A stretch of 25,129 bases of DNA from a virus. Location: the IMG/VR virus record IMGVR_UViG_3300013093_000256, positions 1 to 25,129 of that record. The stretch is one strand, 5' to 3'. This document shows positions 5,465 through 12,501 of the stretch, in pieces. Each line of letters opens with the position of its first letter. The stretch's first letter is position 1. The notes under the pieces were generated by a model, which worked only from the letters and a program-made list of their open reading frames with translations, was not told where the DNA came from and did no database searches. Both the position numbers and the translations under genes were made by a program.

Positions 5465-8281
5465 TTATGGTTTGTTTTTTAACTCCTCAATTTCCTTACG
5501 AATTTTGAGAATTTCCTTTGCTAATTCAATAGCTGAAACCAATGATACACCACCATAATTAACGGATAGCATTTCATTTTCATCAGATAATACACCTTCT
5601 TTTATAACAGATTGTAAAGATTGAGCAGAAACCCCAACTTCACGATTGCCATTGTTAATTCTGGTGAATTTTCCATGTTTTACTTGTGCAAGTTGTTCAA
5701 CAAAATCTACAGGTAAATCTTCCCAATCTGTTTTGGTTCTTTCATCAGAAGTTGATGACATAGAAACTGCTGAAAGTACACCAGTAGAAGCGTTATATGA
5801 AACAACATTGGTATTTGAAATATCCGCTACAGTTAATGAGCCAGAGGTGTTAGCAGTACCAATTACATAGTAAGTAGTATTGCTTGTGGTTGGAGTTATG
5901 GTTGCACCAGAAGCTACTCCGCTATAGCCAGATATTCCACTAAATCCACTATATCCAGATATGCCTGATCCAGAATATCCAGAAGTTCCAGAGTAACCTG
6001 AAATTCCAGAATAACCAGATAAACCTAAACCACTATATCCTGAATAACCTGAAACTCCAGAACCGCTATATCCTGAATATCCCGAAATTCCACTAAAACC
6101 TGAATAGCCTGAAACTCCAGAACCTGAATAACCAGATATGCCACTAAAACCTGAATATCCTGAAATTCCGCTAAAACCGCTATAGCCACTTATTCCAGAT
6201 CCACTATAACCAGAAATTCCGCTAAAACCAGAGAAACCGCTAAATCCTGAAAAACCTGAAATTCCAGAACCACTATAACCAGAAATTCCAGAATAACCAC
6301 TCTTACCGCTATAGCCACTTGTTCCGCTATAACCAGATTGTGTATAAGTAACTTGTATAGCGGAAACAATAACTCCGGGGGTTACTGGAACTGTTGGTGA
6401 GGTTTGTGCAGCAGTTGTAACAATAGAAATTCCTGTAGTGCTAACCGCCCAGACTAATTGGACATAGTCACCAGCATTAAGTTTTAAGGTATATGGAGTA
6501 ACGGCAATTAAATAGCCATTAGTTCCACCTTTAGAAGTAGGAATATTAAATATGCTATTAGAGTCGGCTACATCAGTTCCATTAACTCTAATCCAAATAT
6601 CCACATTGTCATTTCCAGAACCAGTATCGGTATTTTGGAATTGAACTGAATACTGAATATCGTAAACACCAGCATTAGCAAAAGTAATTTGATTGCCAGA
6701 AACAATGCTTACTCCTGTGCTATTGGGGTCTGTACTATTAATTCCAATGACATAGGAAGCAGTAGTGCTTGCAGCGGTTTGATTGGTAGTGTCATAAAAA
6801 GCACCCCAGTTAGCGATAGTGCCACCAGCTCCTACAGCACCAGAATATCCTGAAAATCCACTATACCCAGAGATTCCAGAAAATCCAGAATAGCCAGAAA
6901 TTCCGCTATATCCACTAATTCCAGAATAACCTGAAATTCCTGAGTAACCACTAAATCCACTAATTCCTGAATAGCCAGAATAACCAGAAATTCCACTATA
7001 TCCAGAATAACCGCTAATACCAGAAAATCCTGAATATCCAGAAATACCAGAAAATCCTGAATAACCACTTATACCTGAATAACCAGAATAGCCTGAATAA
7101 CCACTATATCCAGAAATTCCGCTATATCCGCTATATCCGCTAATACCAGAGTAACCACTAAAACCACTTACTCCAGAACCTGAATAACCCGAAAAACCAC
7201 TAAAGCCTGATGTTCCACTTTGACCGGGTGATCCAACAATTTGTCCGACATTATTCCACGCAGATCCTGTCCATACATAAAGATCGCCATTGGAATCTAC
7301 GATATAAGCATCATTAGGCTGATTGCCTGTCATTGGCAATAAAGAAGGATTAGCTACAGAACCCTTAATGTTAATTGATGTTCCTTGTTGACCGCTAAAA
7401 CCACTAAAACCGCTATAGCCAGAGATTCCTGATCCGCTATACCCTGATATACCAGAGAAACCAGAATAGCCACTAATACCGCTATAGCCTGAAAATCCGC
7501 TATACCCAGAGTAGCCACTAATACCTGAATATCCTGATGTTCCTGAATAGCCTGAGAATCCTGAAAATCCACTATATCCGCTTACACCACTTCCGCTATA
7601 ACCAGAGTATCCGCTATAGCCAGAAATACCAGATCCAGAATACCCTGAAATTCCGCTATATCCAGAAATGCCACTAAATCCAGATGCTCCAGAAAAACCG
7701 CTAAATCCACTAAATCCAGAAAAACCTGATTGTCCACTATATCCACTTATGCCAGAAAACCCGCTATAGCCTGAGTAGCCTGAAACACCCGAACCAGAAT
7801 ATCCAGAATAGCCAGAATAGCCTGATCTACCAGATGCTCCGATTGTGACATCAACATAATATTTATTGACCAAATCTGTTGGATTTACAGGAGCAGAAAT
7901 AACTTGCCCTGTATTGGTTTGCATATTTGCAAAAGAAGCATTCAAAGAACCATTCTCTAATTGAGTGGTTTGAACAAAAGCCTCTGATGTTCCAGCAGTA
8001 TCTAAGTTGACTGCAAAAGTTCCAGAAGCCCAAGCCTGTGCAACACTTCCTTCATCGCCACGAACAACAGTAAAGGTATCACCTGATACAGCCGTTACTA
8101 AAACAATTTCAGTAATAAGATTATTTGTGGCATTTACTAAAGTGAGTTTAAATGCCTCACCACTAGTAGGTTGAGGAAAATATTGACCTGTACCACTAGC
8201 CACAGTCAAAGTTGTAGCTGTGCTAGTTATGGCAGAAGCAAGTGTACTTTGCGCTTGGTTAGCAAATAGCAAGATTGTCAT
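5465..8281 (-). CDS. Collagen-like tail fibre with C1q-like domain and S74 chaperone
   Basis: This is a 938-residue fibre, probably the receptor-binding device. Residues 1 to about 110 are a virion-attachment module shared with the 8594 to 9757 fibre. Residues 151 to 300, 353 to 482 and 649 to 790 are collagen-like blocks of Gly-X-Ser triplets (X mostly Tyr, Phe or Ile), broken regularly by a Gly-Ser dipeptide. Residues 301 to 352 are a hinge with the pattern NDAYIVDSNGDLYVWTGSAW. Residues 483 to 648 look like a C1q/TNF jelly-roll (AGVYDIQYSVQF; YTLKLNAGDYVQLVW). Residues 844 to 938 are an S74-type intramolecular chaperone with SDERTK (Ser845, Lys850) and a C-terminal helix; it should trimerise the fibre and then cut itself off just before Ser845. 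The three genes downstream are sugar-transfer enzymes. Confidence 0.9.
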   Translation of the reverse strand: MTILLFANQAQSTLASAITSTATTLTVASGTGQYFPQPTSGEAFKLTLVNATNNLITEIVLVTAVSGDTFTVVRGDEGSVAQAWASGTFAVNLDTAGTSEAFVQTTQLENGSLNASFANMQTNTGQVISAPVNPTDLVNKYYVDVTIGASGRSGYSGYSGYSGSGVSGYSGYSGFSGISGYSGQSGFSGFSGFSGFSGASGFSGISGYSGISGYSGSGISGYSGYSGYSGSGVSGYSGFSGFSGYSGTSGYSGISGYSGYSGFSGYSGISGYSGFSGISGYSGSGISGYSGFSGFSGQQGTSINIKGSVANPSLLPMTGNQPNDAYIVDSNGDLYVWTGSAWNNVGQIVGSPGQSGTSGFSGFSGYSGSGVSGFSGYSGISGYSGYSGISGYSGYSGYSGYSGISGYSGFSGISGYSGFSGISGYSGYSGISGYSGYSGISGFSGYSGISGYSGISGYSGISGYSGFSGISGYSGFSGYSGAVGAGGTIANWGAFYDTTNQTAASTTASYVIGINSTDPNSTGVSIVSGNQITFANAGVYDIQYSVQFQNTDTGSGNDNVDIWIRVNGTDVADSNSIFNIPTSKGGTNGYLIAVTPYTLKLNAGDYVQLVWAVSTTGISIVTTAAQTSPTVPVTPGVIVSAIQVTYTQSGYSGTSGYSGKSGYSGISGYSGSGISGFSGFSGFSGFSGISGYSGSGISGYSGFSGISGYSGFSGISGYSGSGVSGYSGFSGISGYSGYSGSGVSGYSGYSGLGLSGYSGISGYSGTSGYSGSGISGYSGFSGISGYSGVASGATITPTTSNTTYYVIGTANTSGSLTVADISNTNVVSYNASTGVLSAVSMSSTSDERTKTDWEDLPVDFVEQLAQVKHGKFTRINNGNREVGVSAQSLQSVIKEGVLSDENEMLSVNYGGVSLVSAIELAKEILKIRKEIEELKNKP
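5912..6337 (-). repeat. Collagen-like Gly-X-Ser repeat block 3 (coding)
   Basis: This is the third array, about 142 residues. It has many Gly-Ser interruptions (SGSGISG or SGSGVSG at six places) and one GLGLSG variant. It joins the C1q-like domain to a short beta region of about 50 residues, followed by the S74 chaperone. Confidence 0.9.
6836..7225 (-). repeat. Collagen-like Gly-X-Ser repeat block 2 (coding)
   Basis: This is the second in-frame array, about 130 residues. It opens with SPGQSGTSG, the only stretch with a proline, and continues with regular alternation of GYS, GFS and GIS. Interruptions are rarer here than in blocks 1 and 3 (one SGSGVSG near the start). It lies between the small hinge module and the C1q-like domain. 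Confidence 0.9.
7382..7831 (-). repeat. Collagen-like Gly-X-Ser repeat block 1 (coding)
   Basis: This is an in-frame tandem array of 9-bp units encoding about 150 residues of G-X-S with X as Tyr, Phe or Ile, plus a few Ala, Thr, Gln and Val. The triplet register is interrupted at least four times by an extra Gly-Ser, giving SGSGVSG or SGSGISG, comparable to the G1G interruptions of collagens. There is no proline in the block. Synonymous codons vary between units, so the DNA repeat is degenerate, but slippage or recombination between units is still likely to change fibre length. Confidence 0.9.
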
Positions 8282-8305
8282 AATATTTACCTTAAATCAA
8301 TGCTA

Positions 8306-8584
8306 TTAAAGAATGCTGTAAGTGTCTGCTGCTGCGCCTGTAAATTTAATGTTGGTCACAGGGAAAGTTAATACATAGTAAATTTGACCAGTTGCAGTTC
8401 CAGTAGGGGTTACTGCGGAAAGAAAGCTAACACCATTATCTAAAGACAATTGAATAGCACGACCACTTGCTGCCGAATTTAAAACGATAGTTGCTGGAAA
8501 AGCAACTTGAGAAGTGGTAATAGAAACAGTAGCAGTTGTAGTAGTTAGAGTGCCTGTGATTGGACTACCATAATTAATTGTCAT
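8306..8584 (-). CDS. Small beta-rich fibre-associated protein, 92 aa
   Basis: The product is Thr/Ser/Ala/Gly-rich, lacks Cys and Trp, and has alternating hydrophobic residues typical of a beta-sandwich (ATIVLNSAASGRAIQLSLDNG; FPVTNIKFTG). It sits between two fibre genes that share an attachment module, with an AAGGAA ribosome binding site before the ATG. It is likely a virion protein linked to the fibres, such as a small decoration or adaptor. I do not recognise a named family. Confidence 0.6.
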   Translation of the reverse strand: MTINYGSPITGTLTTTTATVSITTSQVAFPATIVLNSAASGRAIQLSLDNGVSFLSAVTPTGTATGQIYYVLTFPVTNIKFTGAAADTYSIL

Positions 8585-8593
8585 AATTTTTCC

Positions 8594-9757
8594 TTAATAA
8601 AGTTCTGCCCAGTTCACAACTGAAGTTGGACTATTTAACTGATAAATTGAACCGGGCGGGACAATAATAAAAGCACCGCCATGATCTCCATAACCATTGA
8701 ATTGCCAATTAAAGAATGAAACTAATACTCCATCTACATAAGCAGAAATAGATGTGCCTGTATTTGGGCTAGAAGTTGCACTAACAGCAATAGGATAACT
8801 ATAAGAATTAGTGTATGTAGTATTAAAACTTCTCGAACTAGTTACATTGTGCCAAGTAGTTCCACCAAAACCTAATCCAATTACTTGAGCTGTAATTTGA
8901 TTTTTTACAAAAGCGGTAGTAGCTATTTGCGTAGTATTAGTATCTACGGAAGCAGTTGGCGCAGCGGGTACACCAGTTAATGTTGGATTGTAGATAGGAG
9001 CATAATTAGCTAACTGCCCTTGAACCCAAGAAGTATTTGCAATAATCGTTGAATTATCATTAAAAGTAGCAGTAGGTACTTTTGGAGTTCCAGTAAATGT
9101 CTGACTATTAATTAAAGCATAAGAATTTAGATTAATAGTTCCGTCAGTAATTACCCAAGCATTAAATGTTGAGCTATAAGATAAAGTAATTGGGTAACCA
9201 CCAGAGGGGATTTCTCCACCAATTAAAGCAGTATTGCCACCTGTAACAATAGGTAAAGCTCCAGTAGAAGTGCTACCAAGAGTTAAATTTAGGGTTGTTG
9301 CGCCAGTATTAGCATAAGCAGAAACTACTACAATAGACATTCCGTTAGGTATAGTTGTCAAAACTGAAGGAATGGTCGCTGTCAAAGCATTTGCTGTGCC
9401 AGAAGCTGTTGCAAATAAATAATATTGATTTTGTAATTGTTGACTTTGAACTAAATTGGTCATTACCAAAGCGGTATCATAGTTTGCTACTATATCGCCA
9501 GTAGTAAAAGGAGTACCAGAAGTGCCTTCCTGACCACGAATAATTGTTAAGGTATCACTAGAAACTGCGGTACAAGTACAAATTTCATAGACAGTAGATG
9601 AACTTGCACTAACTAAAGTAACTTGAAAAGATTGACCTGAAGTTGGATTAGGGAATAATGTGCCAGTTCCAGCAGCTACTGTAATGCTAGTTTGAGTAGC
9701 AGTAATAGGTGCTGAAAGGGTAGTTTTAGCATTATTGGCATAAAGCTGAATTGTCAT
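8594..9757 (-). CDS. Tail fibre protein, 387 aa
   Basis: Residues 1 to about 110 match the N-terminal module of the 938-residue fibre (TLFPNPTSGQSFQVTLV, TLTIIRGQEGT). This suggests both attach at the same kind of site on the baseplate. The middle contains two copies of a common fibre repeat, with TFTGTPKVPTATFNDNSTIIANTSWV and TLTGVPAAPTASVDTNTTQIATTAFV in series, at about residues 218 to 286. The last 100 residues (GFGGTTWHNVTSSRSFN onward) form a beta-rich tip with a PPGSIYQLN segment, a pattern seen at the ends of many phage fibres. There is no chaperone domain. The AGGGAAA ribosome binding site is strong. Confidence 0.85.
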   Translation of the reverse strand: MTIQLYANNAKTTLSAPITATQTSITVAAGTGTLFPNPTSGQSFQVTLVSASSSTVYEICTCTAVSSDTLTIIRGQEGTSGTPFTTGDIVANYDTALVMTNLVQSQQLQNQYYLFATASGTANALTATIPSVLTTIPNGMSIVVVSAYANTGATTLNLTLGSTSTGALPIVTGGNTALIGGEIPSGGYPITLSYSSTFNAWVITDGTINLNSYALINSQTFTGTPKVPTATFNDNSTIIANTSWVQGQLANYAPIYNPTLTGVPAAPTASVDTNTTQIATTAFVKNQITAQVIGLGFGGTTWHNVTSSRSFNTTYTNSYSYPIAVSATSSPNTGTSISAYVDGVLVSFFNWQFNGYGDHGGAFIIVPPGSIYQLNSPTSVVNWAELY

Positions 9758-9817
9758 AGAATTTCCCTAAATTACCAAGCGATTTACAATATTGTAGCTA
9801 AAAACCCTAAAAAATAC

Positions 9818-10045
9818 TCATTTTTCGTTAATGATAGCTGTAGAAGTTTCCTTGTCTAATGTCATAAAACCATAACAACTTATATTCCAATCAAAACCAT
9901 CAGTTTGGTCAACTGTAGGCACATTGATTTTAAAATGTTTTACTAAATACTCTTGATCGTTTTCAAATACTCGCCAAACATGATCTAATGTACCACGACC
10001 CTCTTGACCTCGACTTTTATTAAATCGAATTAAATAGTGATTCAA
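9818..10045 (-). CDS. Conserved hypothetical phage protein, 75 aa
   Basis: The protein starts MNHYLIRFNKSRGQEGRGT and continues with DHVWRVFEN, YLVKHFKINVP and DWNISCYGFM. This pattern is familiar from many phages of aquatic bacteria, where it lies among tail genes, but it has no agreed function. It has no membrane segment and looks like a compact alpha/beta fold. Its start overlaps the stop of the cupin gene by four bases. Sixty non-coding bases follow before the fibre gene, containing the palindrome TACAATATTGTA. Confidence 0.65.
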   Translation of the reverse strand: MNHYLIRFNKSRGQEGRGTLDHVWRVFENDQEYLVKHFKINVPTVDQTDGFDWNISCYGFMTLDKETSTAIINEK

Positions 10046-10326
10046 TTACCTTTTCCTTCAGCCCAAACATTAACAAATACTGTTCCATCTTCTAATGCTT
10101 CAATTTCATGCCATTCATTAGCCACTAAACTTACTGGTTGTGTTAAAGGTGTAATAATAAATTCTCTGTTTTCTTTACGAATCATGCAAGAACCAGCACA
10201 ACAAAAAGTTGCATGAGCAAATAAATGTTCGTGTTTAGGCAATCCTTCGCCTTTATTGCAATGCCATACCGCTACAGATCCAGCATCATAAGAAAATGAA
10301 TGAATAGGTTCTTTATTAATAATCAT
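10042..10326 (-). CDS. Small cupin-fold protein, 94 aa
   Basis: A single-domain cupin is suggested by the motif 1-like segment PKHEHLFAHATFCCAGSC (His32, His34 and His38 as possible metal ligands) and the motif 2-like PVSLVANEWHEIEAL with His73. Beta-strand alternation and length fit a minimal cupin barrel. Cupins serve as sugar epimerases or isomerases, dioxygenases or plain ligand binders, and nothing here decides which. The overlap with neighbours (ATGA downstream, TAATG upstream) places it in the tail operon. There are three cysteines in FCCAGSC. Confidence 0.6.
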   Translation of the reverse strand: MIINKEPIHSFSYDAGSVAVWHCNKGEGLPKHEHLFAHATFCCAGSCMIRKENREFIITPLTQPVSLVANEWHEIEALEDGTVFVNVWAEGKGN

Positions 10327-10652
10327 TACACTACAGTTGTTCCAGTTGTTTTAGGTTGATTATTTTTTGCTGCCGCTGCCGCTGCCTCTGCTGCCGCTTG
10401 ATTTGCAGCAACTTGAGCATTAAAAGCATTAACACAATTATTTGCCCAAGTTGGTAAAGCATTAATTACTTCATTTGCTGGTTTTGGAGAACCATCAATA
10501 GTTTCTGAAAATTCTATCCAACCTAGATTAGTTTTCCATTGAAGGGCATGAACTCCTGTTGGAATTGCACAAGTAGAAAGATTTAATCCAGCTAATGCTT
10601 GTCCATCAACATAAACTGCATTGTCATCTACAACAATAGATATATTAGACAT
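10326..10652 (-). CDS. Hypothetical tail-region protein, 108 aa
   Basis: The N-terminal half is beta-like (SIVVDDNAVYVDG, GVHALQWKTNLGWIEF). The C-terminal part carries an alanine-rich helix (QVAANQAAAEAAAAAAK) and a disordered tail. The region around residues 33 to 60 resembles small conserved proteins found near tail-fibre genes in many phages. A role in fibre assembly is possible but unproven. It shares one base with each neighbour (TAATG). Confidence 0.55.
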   Translation of the reverse strand: MSNISIVVDDNAVYVDGQALAGLNLSTCAIPTGVHALQWKTNLGWIEFSETIDGSPKPANEVINALPTWANNCVNAFNAQVAANQAAAEAAAAAAKNNQPKTTGTTVV

Positions 10653-10963
10653 TAGTTACTCCCAATAAATTTAGTTTCATTTTGTACTGCTACTTTAGCG
10701 GTTTCAAGCAAAATTTTATTTGATGCTTCATTTGCTCTAACCATTTCATTTCTAAAACTTTCAACGGCAACCGCAGTAGAATGTTGTTGCCTACTATTTT
10801 CAATCATCATTACAGGCAACCAAGCTACTGCACATCCCCATTCATTAGTATCTGTACCAGTTTGTGGATGTTTGCCTTTTATTTCAATAAACCAAGAACA
10901 TTCCCATAATTTGCAAGGTTCAAAATTATTAAATGGGCAATTTGATTTAGATTCAAGTTTCAC
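10652..10963 (-). CDS. Small cysteine-motif protein, 103 aa
   Basis: The N-terminal half has a compact cysteine pattern, CPFNNFEPCKLWECSW, then EWGC: Cys9, Cys17, Cys22 and Cys44. Such a pattern could hold zinc or an iron-sulfur cluster. The C-terminal half is helical and Ala/Glu/Asn-rich (FRNEMVRANEASNKILLETAKVA). No named family recognised, though similar small cysteine proteins are common beside tail genes in aquatic phages. It starts eight bases after the collar-domain gene ends. Confidence 0.6.
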   Translation of the reverse strand: MKLESKSNCPFNNFEPCKLWECSWFIEIKGKHPQTGTDTNEWGCAVAWLPVMMIENSRQQHSTAVAVESFRNEMVRANEASNKILLETAKVAVQNETKFIGSN

Positions 10964-10971
10964 TTTTTTCC

Positions 10972-11466
10972 TTAGTTTTTAGTTGCAAGAATATGGTTAG
11001 CATATTGAACATTAATTGATGTAGTAGCAGAACCAGAAATAGAGTGGGTATGTGAGCCACCACCACCAGCACTAAAAGAAGAATTTGCCGCAGTTACAGA
11101 TGATGCACCATACGGATTTATAGCGGTTGTTCCACCACAAAGAACATTTACAAAAGGTAATCCGTGGCTATGACTTGGTATTTGTGCAGTAGATAATGTT
11201 GTTGCTGCTGCACTTAATCCACCAACAGATACTGATGGAGTGGCAAAAGCTGTACTAAAACCAGATGATCCACCAGTACCACCACCAGTACCAGAAACTA
11301 CTCTAATAGCATAATCATTTAGAGTTGTATATTGTGTCCATCCAGTTGGAGCAGATGCTTGGAAAAAAAGCATTACTGAACCTGATGGTACAGAAGCACC
11401 AGCAGCAGTTGTTTGGGTCGTTGAATCAGGAAAAGTAATTCCTGTGCTGGTCATTTGTGTTGTCAT
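10972..11466 (-). CDS. Tail collar-domain / receptor-binding tip protein, 164 aa
   Basis: The N-terminus contains ITFPDSTTQTTAA, a short motif frequent in phage fibre proteins. PSGSVMLFFQASAPTGWTQ follows, the typical opening of the phage tail collar domain. Two HxH motifs are present: SHSHG (His99, His101) and SHTHS (His139, His141). In T4 gp37-like tips, HxH pairs hold iron along a trimer axis. The end INVQYANHILATKN is the usual final strand of these domains. The Gly-rich loops around 58 to 70 and 130 to 138 may be exposed binding loops. Confidence 0.8.
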   Translation of the reverse strand: MTTQMTSTGITFPDSTTQTTAAGASVPSGSVMLFFQASAPTGWTQYTTLNDYAIRVVSGTGGGTGGSSGFSTAFATPSVSVGGLSAAATTLSTAQIPSHSHGLPFVNVLCGGTTAINPYGASSVTAANSSFSAGGGGSHTHSISGSATTSINVQYANHILATKN

Positions 11467-11482
11467 AAATTAACTCCAAAAA

Positions 11483-11788
11483 TTAAGGTGTACCGCCAGC
11501 AGATTGACTGCCAAGTGTTTTAAGATTACCAGAATTATCAATAGATAAAACTGCTGTGCTTCCATAATAAATATATAGTTTACTGCCAGACTGTTGTATA
11601 GAAAAACCACCAAAAATTGCACTTCCAGTTATTGTAGGACTTGATAAAGTTAATCCTGAAATAGTGGTGTAAGTTCCACCTAAAATTACAGAACTACCAC
11701 CTAAAATAATTGGAGTAGCAAAATTAGCATCTAATTCTGCTAATGGAATTGATCCTGTAGCTGATGCAAATGTATACGGAACTGACAT
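11483..11788 (-). CDS. Small virion-associated protein, 101 aa
   Basis: It begins MSVPYTFASATGSIPLAELDANFATP, a segment seen at the start of many phage fibre-like proteins. Repeated short beta units follow (SSVILGGTYTTISGLTLSSPTITG), and the protein ends SIDNSGNLKTLGSQSAGG. It is probably a short fibre or a fibre attachment segment. No catalytic residues are visible. It lies directly after the tail protein I-like gene, where fibres or their connectors are normally found. Confidence 0.65.
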   Translation of the reverse strand: MSVPYTFASATGSIPLAELDANFATPIILGGSSVILGGTYTTISGLTLSSPTITGSAIFGGFSIQQSGSKLYIYYGSTAVLSIDNSGNLKTLGSQSAGGTP

Positions 11789-11798
11789 AAATTATCCT

Positions 11799-12500
11799 TT
11801 AAATGGTATACCAAGTTACTGTAGCATTAGACTTATTTTTCCAAACTACTGTAGCACTAGAGCTATTTGTCCAAGAAACCAATCCTTCGTTAATATCAAT
11901 TGTGTAATTATATTGGAATGGTAGATGTAAAACACCCGAAGAAAAGCAAGATTGTAAAATAGGAACAAGAGAATAATTTGGAACAGTAATTGTTACATTG
12001 GTACTGTCTGAAGCGTAAATAACGCTAATATCAAAAGTATCTTCAATTGTTGGGGAAACTCCATTAACACCCAATAAAAAGCGTTTTACTCTACGCTTTA
12101 ACCATTGAGTTGTATATTGAAAGCCATCTCCTTTATAAAAATTCCAAGTTAAAATTCGCTTGAAAATATCGTCATTTACTGTGTAAAAATTGGTAGGAGC
12201 AATTTCTGTATCTGAAGCATAAGGTCGGGTATCATAAGCATAAGTATTATATGCACCTATTGGAGAGAACTGAAAAGGAGTTGCTAAACTAGGTCTAGTT
12301 TCTCCATAAATAGCGTAAGCTGTCCAATCTAGTAAAGGGTACGATTGTTGCGTATAAATAGGCAAATTTAGACTATTTGTGTTATCTAAATATTGTTGAG
12401 AAGTATTATTATAGGCTGTAAAAAAAGCCTGAAGATCCTCATTATAAGGATCTTGCGTATATTGTTGATATAAATATGCTGGTAGAACTTGAGTTTGCAT
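11799..12500 (-). CDS. Baseplate protein, tail protein I-like position, 233 aa
   Basis: It follows baseplate J with a one-base gap, the normal place of the P2 gpI / Mu gp48-type protein that links the wedge to fibres. The N-terminal half is Tyr/Gln/Asn-rich (AYLYQQYTQDPYNEDLQAFF, DWTAYAIYGETRP). The middle, WNFYKGDGFQYTTQWLKRRVKRFLLG, is a common feature of this protein type. The C-terminus holds a ten-residue unit present twice (WTNSSSATVV then WKNKSNATVT, followed by W), matched by a 30-base repeat in the DNA. Assigned mainly by gene order. Confidence 0.7.
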   Translation of the reverse strand: MQTQVLPAYLYQQYTQDPYNEDLQAFFTAYNNTSQQYLDNTNSLNLPIYTQQSYPLLDWTAYAIYGETRPSLATPFQFSPIGAYNTYAYDTRPYASDTEIAPTNFYTVNDDIFKRILTWNFYKGDGFQYTTQWLKRRVKRFLLGVNGVSPTIEDTFDISVIYASDSTNVTITVPNYSLVPILQSCFSSGVLHLPFQYNYTIDINEGLVSWTNSSSATVVWKNKSNATVTWYTI

Positions 12501-12501
12501 A

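Noticed and set aside
3345-5558. Several short frames on both strands across the glycosyltransferase genes
   Set aside because: All are antisense to or out of frame with the well-supported glycosyltransferase domains, and none has a start signal or protein-like composition.
6832-7572. Extra minus-strand open frames at 6832-7068 and 7354-7572
   Set aside because: They are shifted readings of the collagen-like repeats, which lack stops in several frames because of their regular base pattern.
5912-7831. CRISPR-like look of the short regular repeats
   Set aside because: The repeats are contiguous 9-base units without spacers and lie in frame in a long coding region for Gly-X-Ser; this is a protein repeat.
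5465-11466. Diversity-generating retroelement targeting the fibre or collar proteins
   Set aside because: No reverse transcriptase and no template-repeat copy were seen in the window; repeated segments in the fibres are explained by coding repeats.
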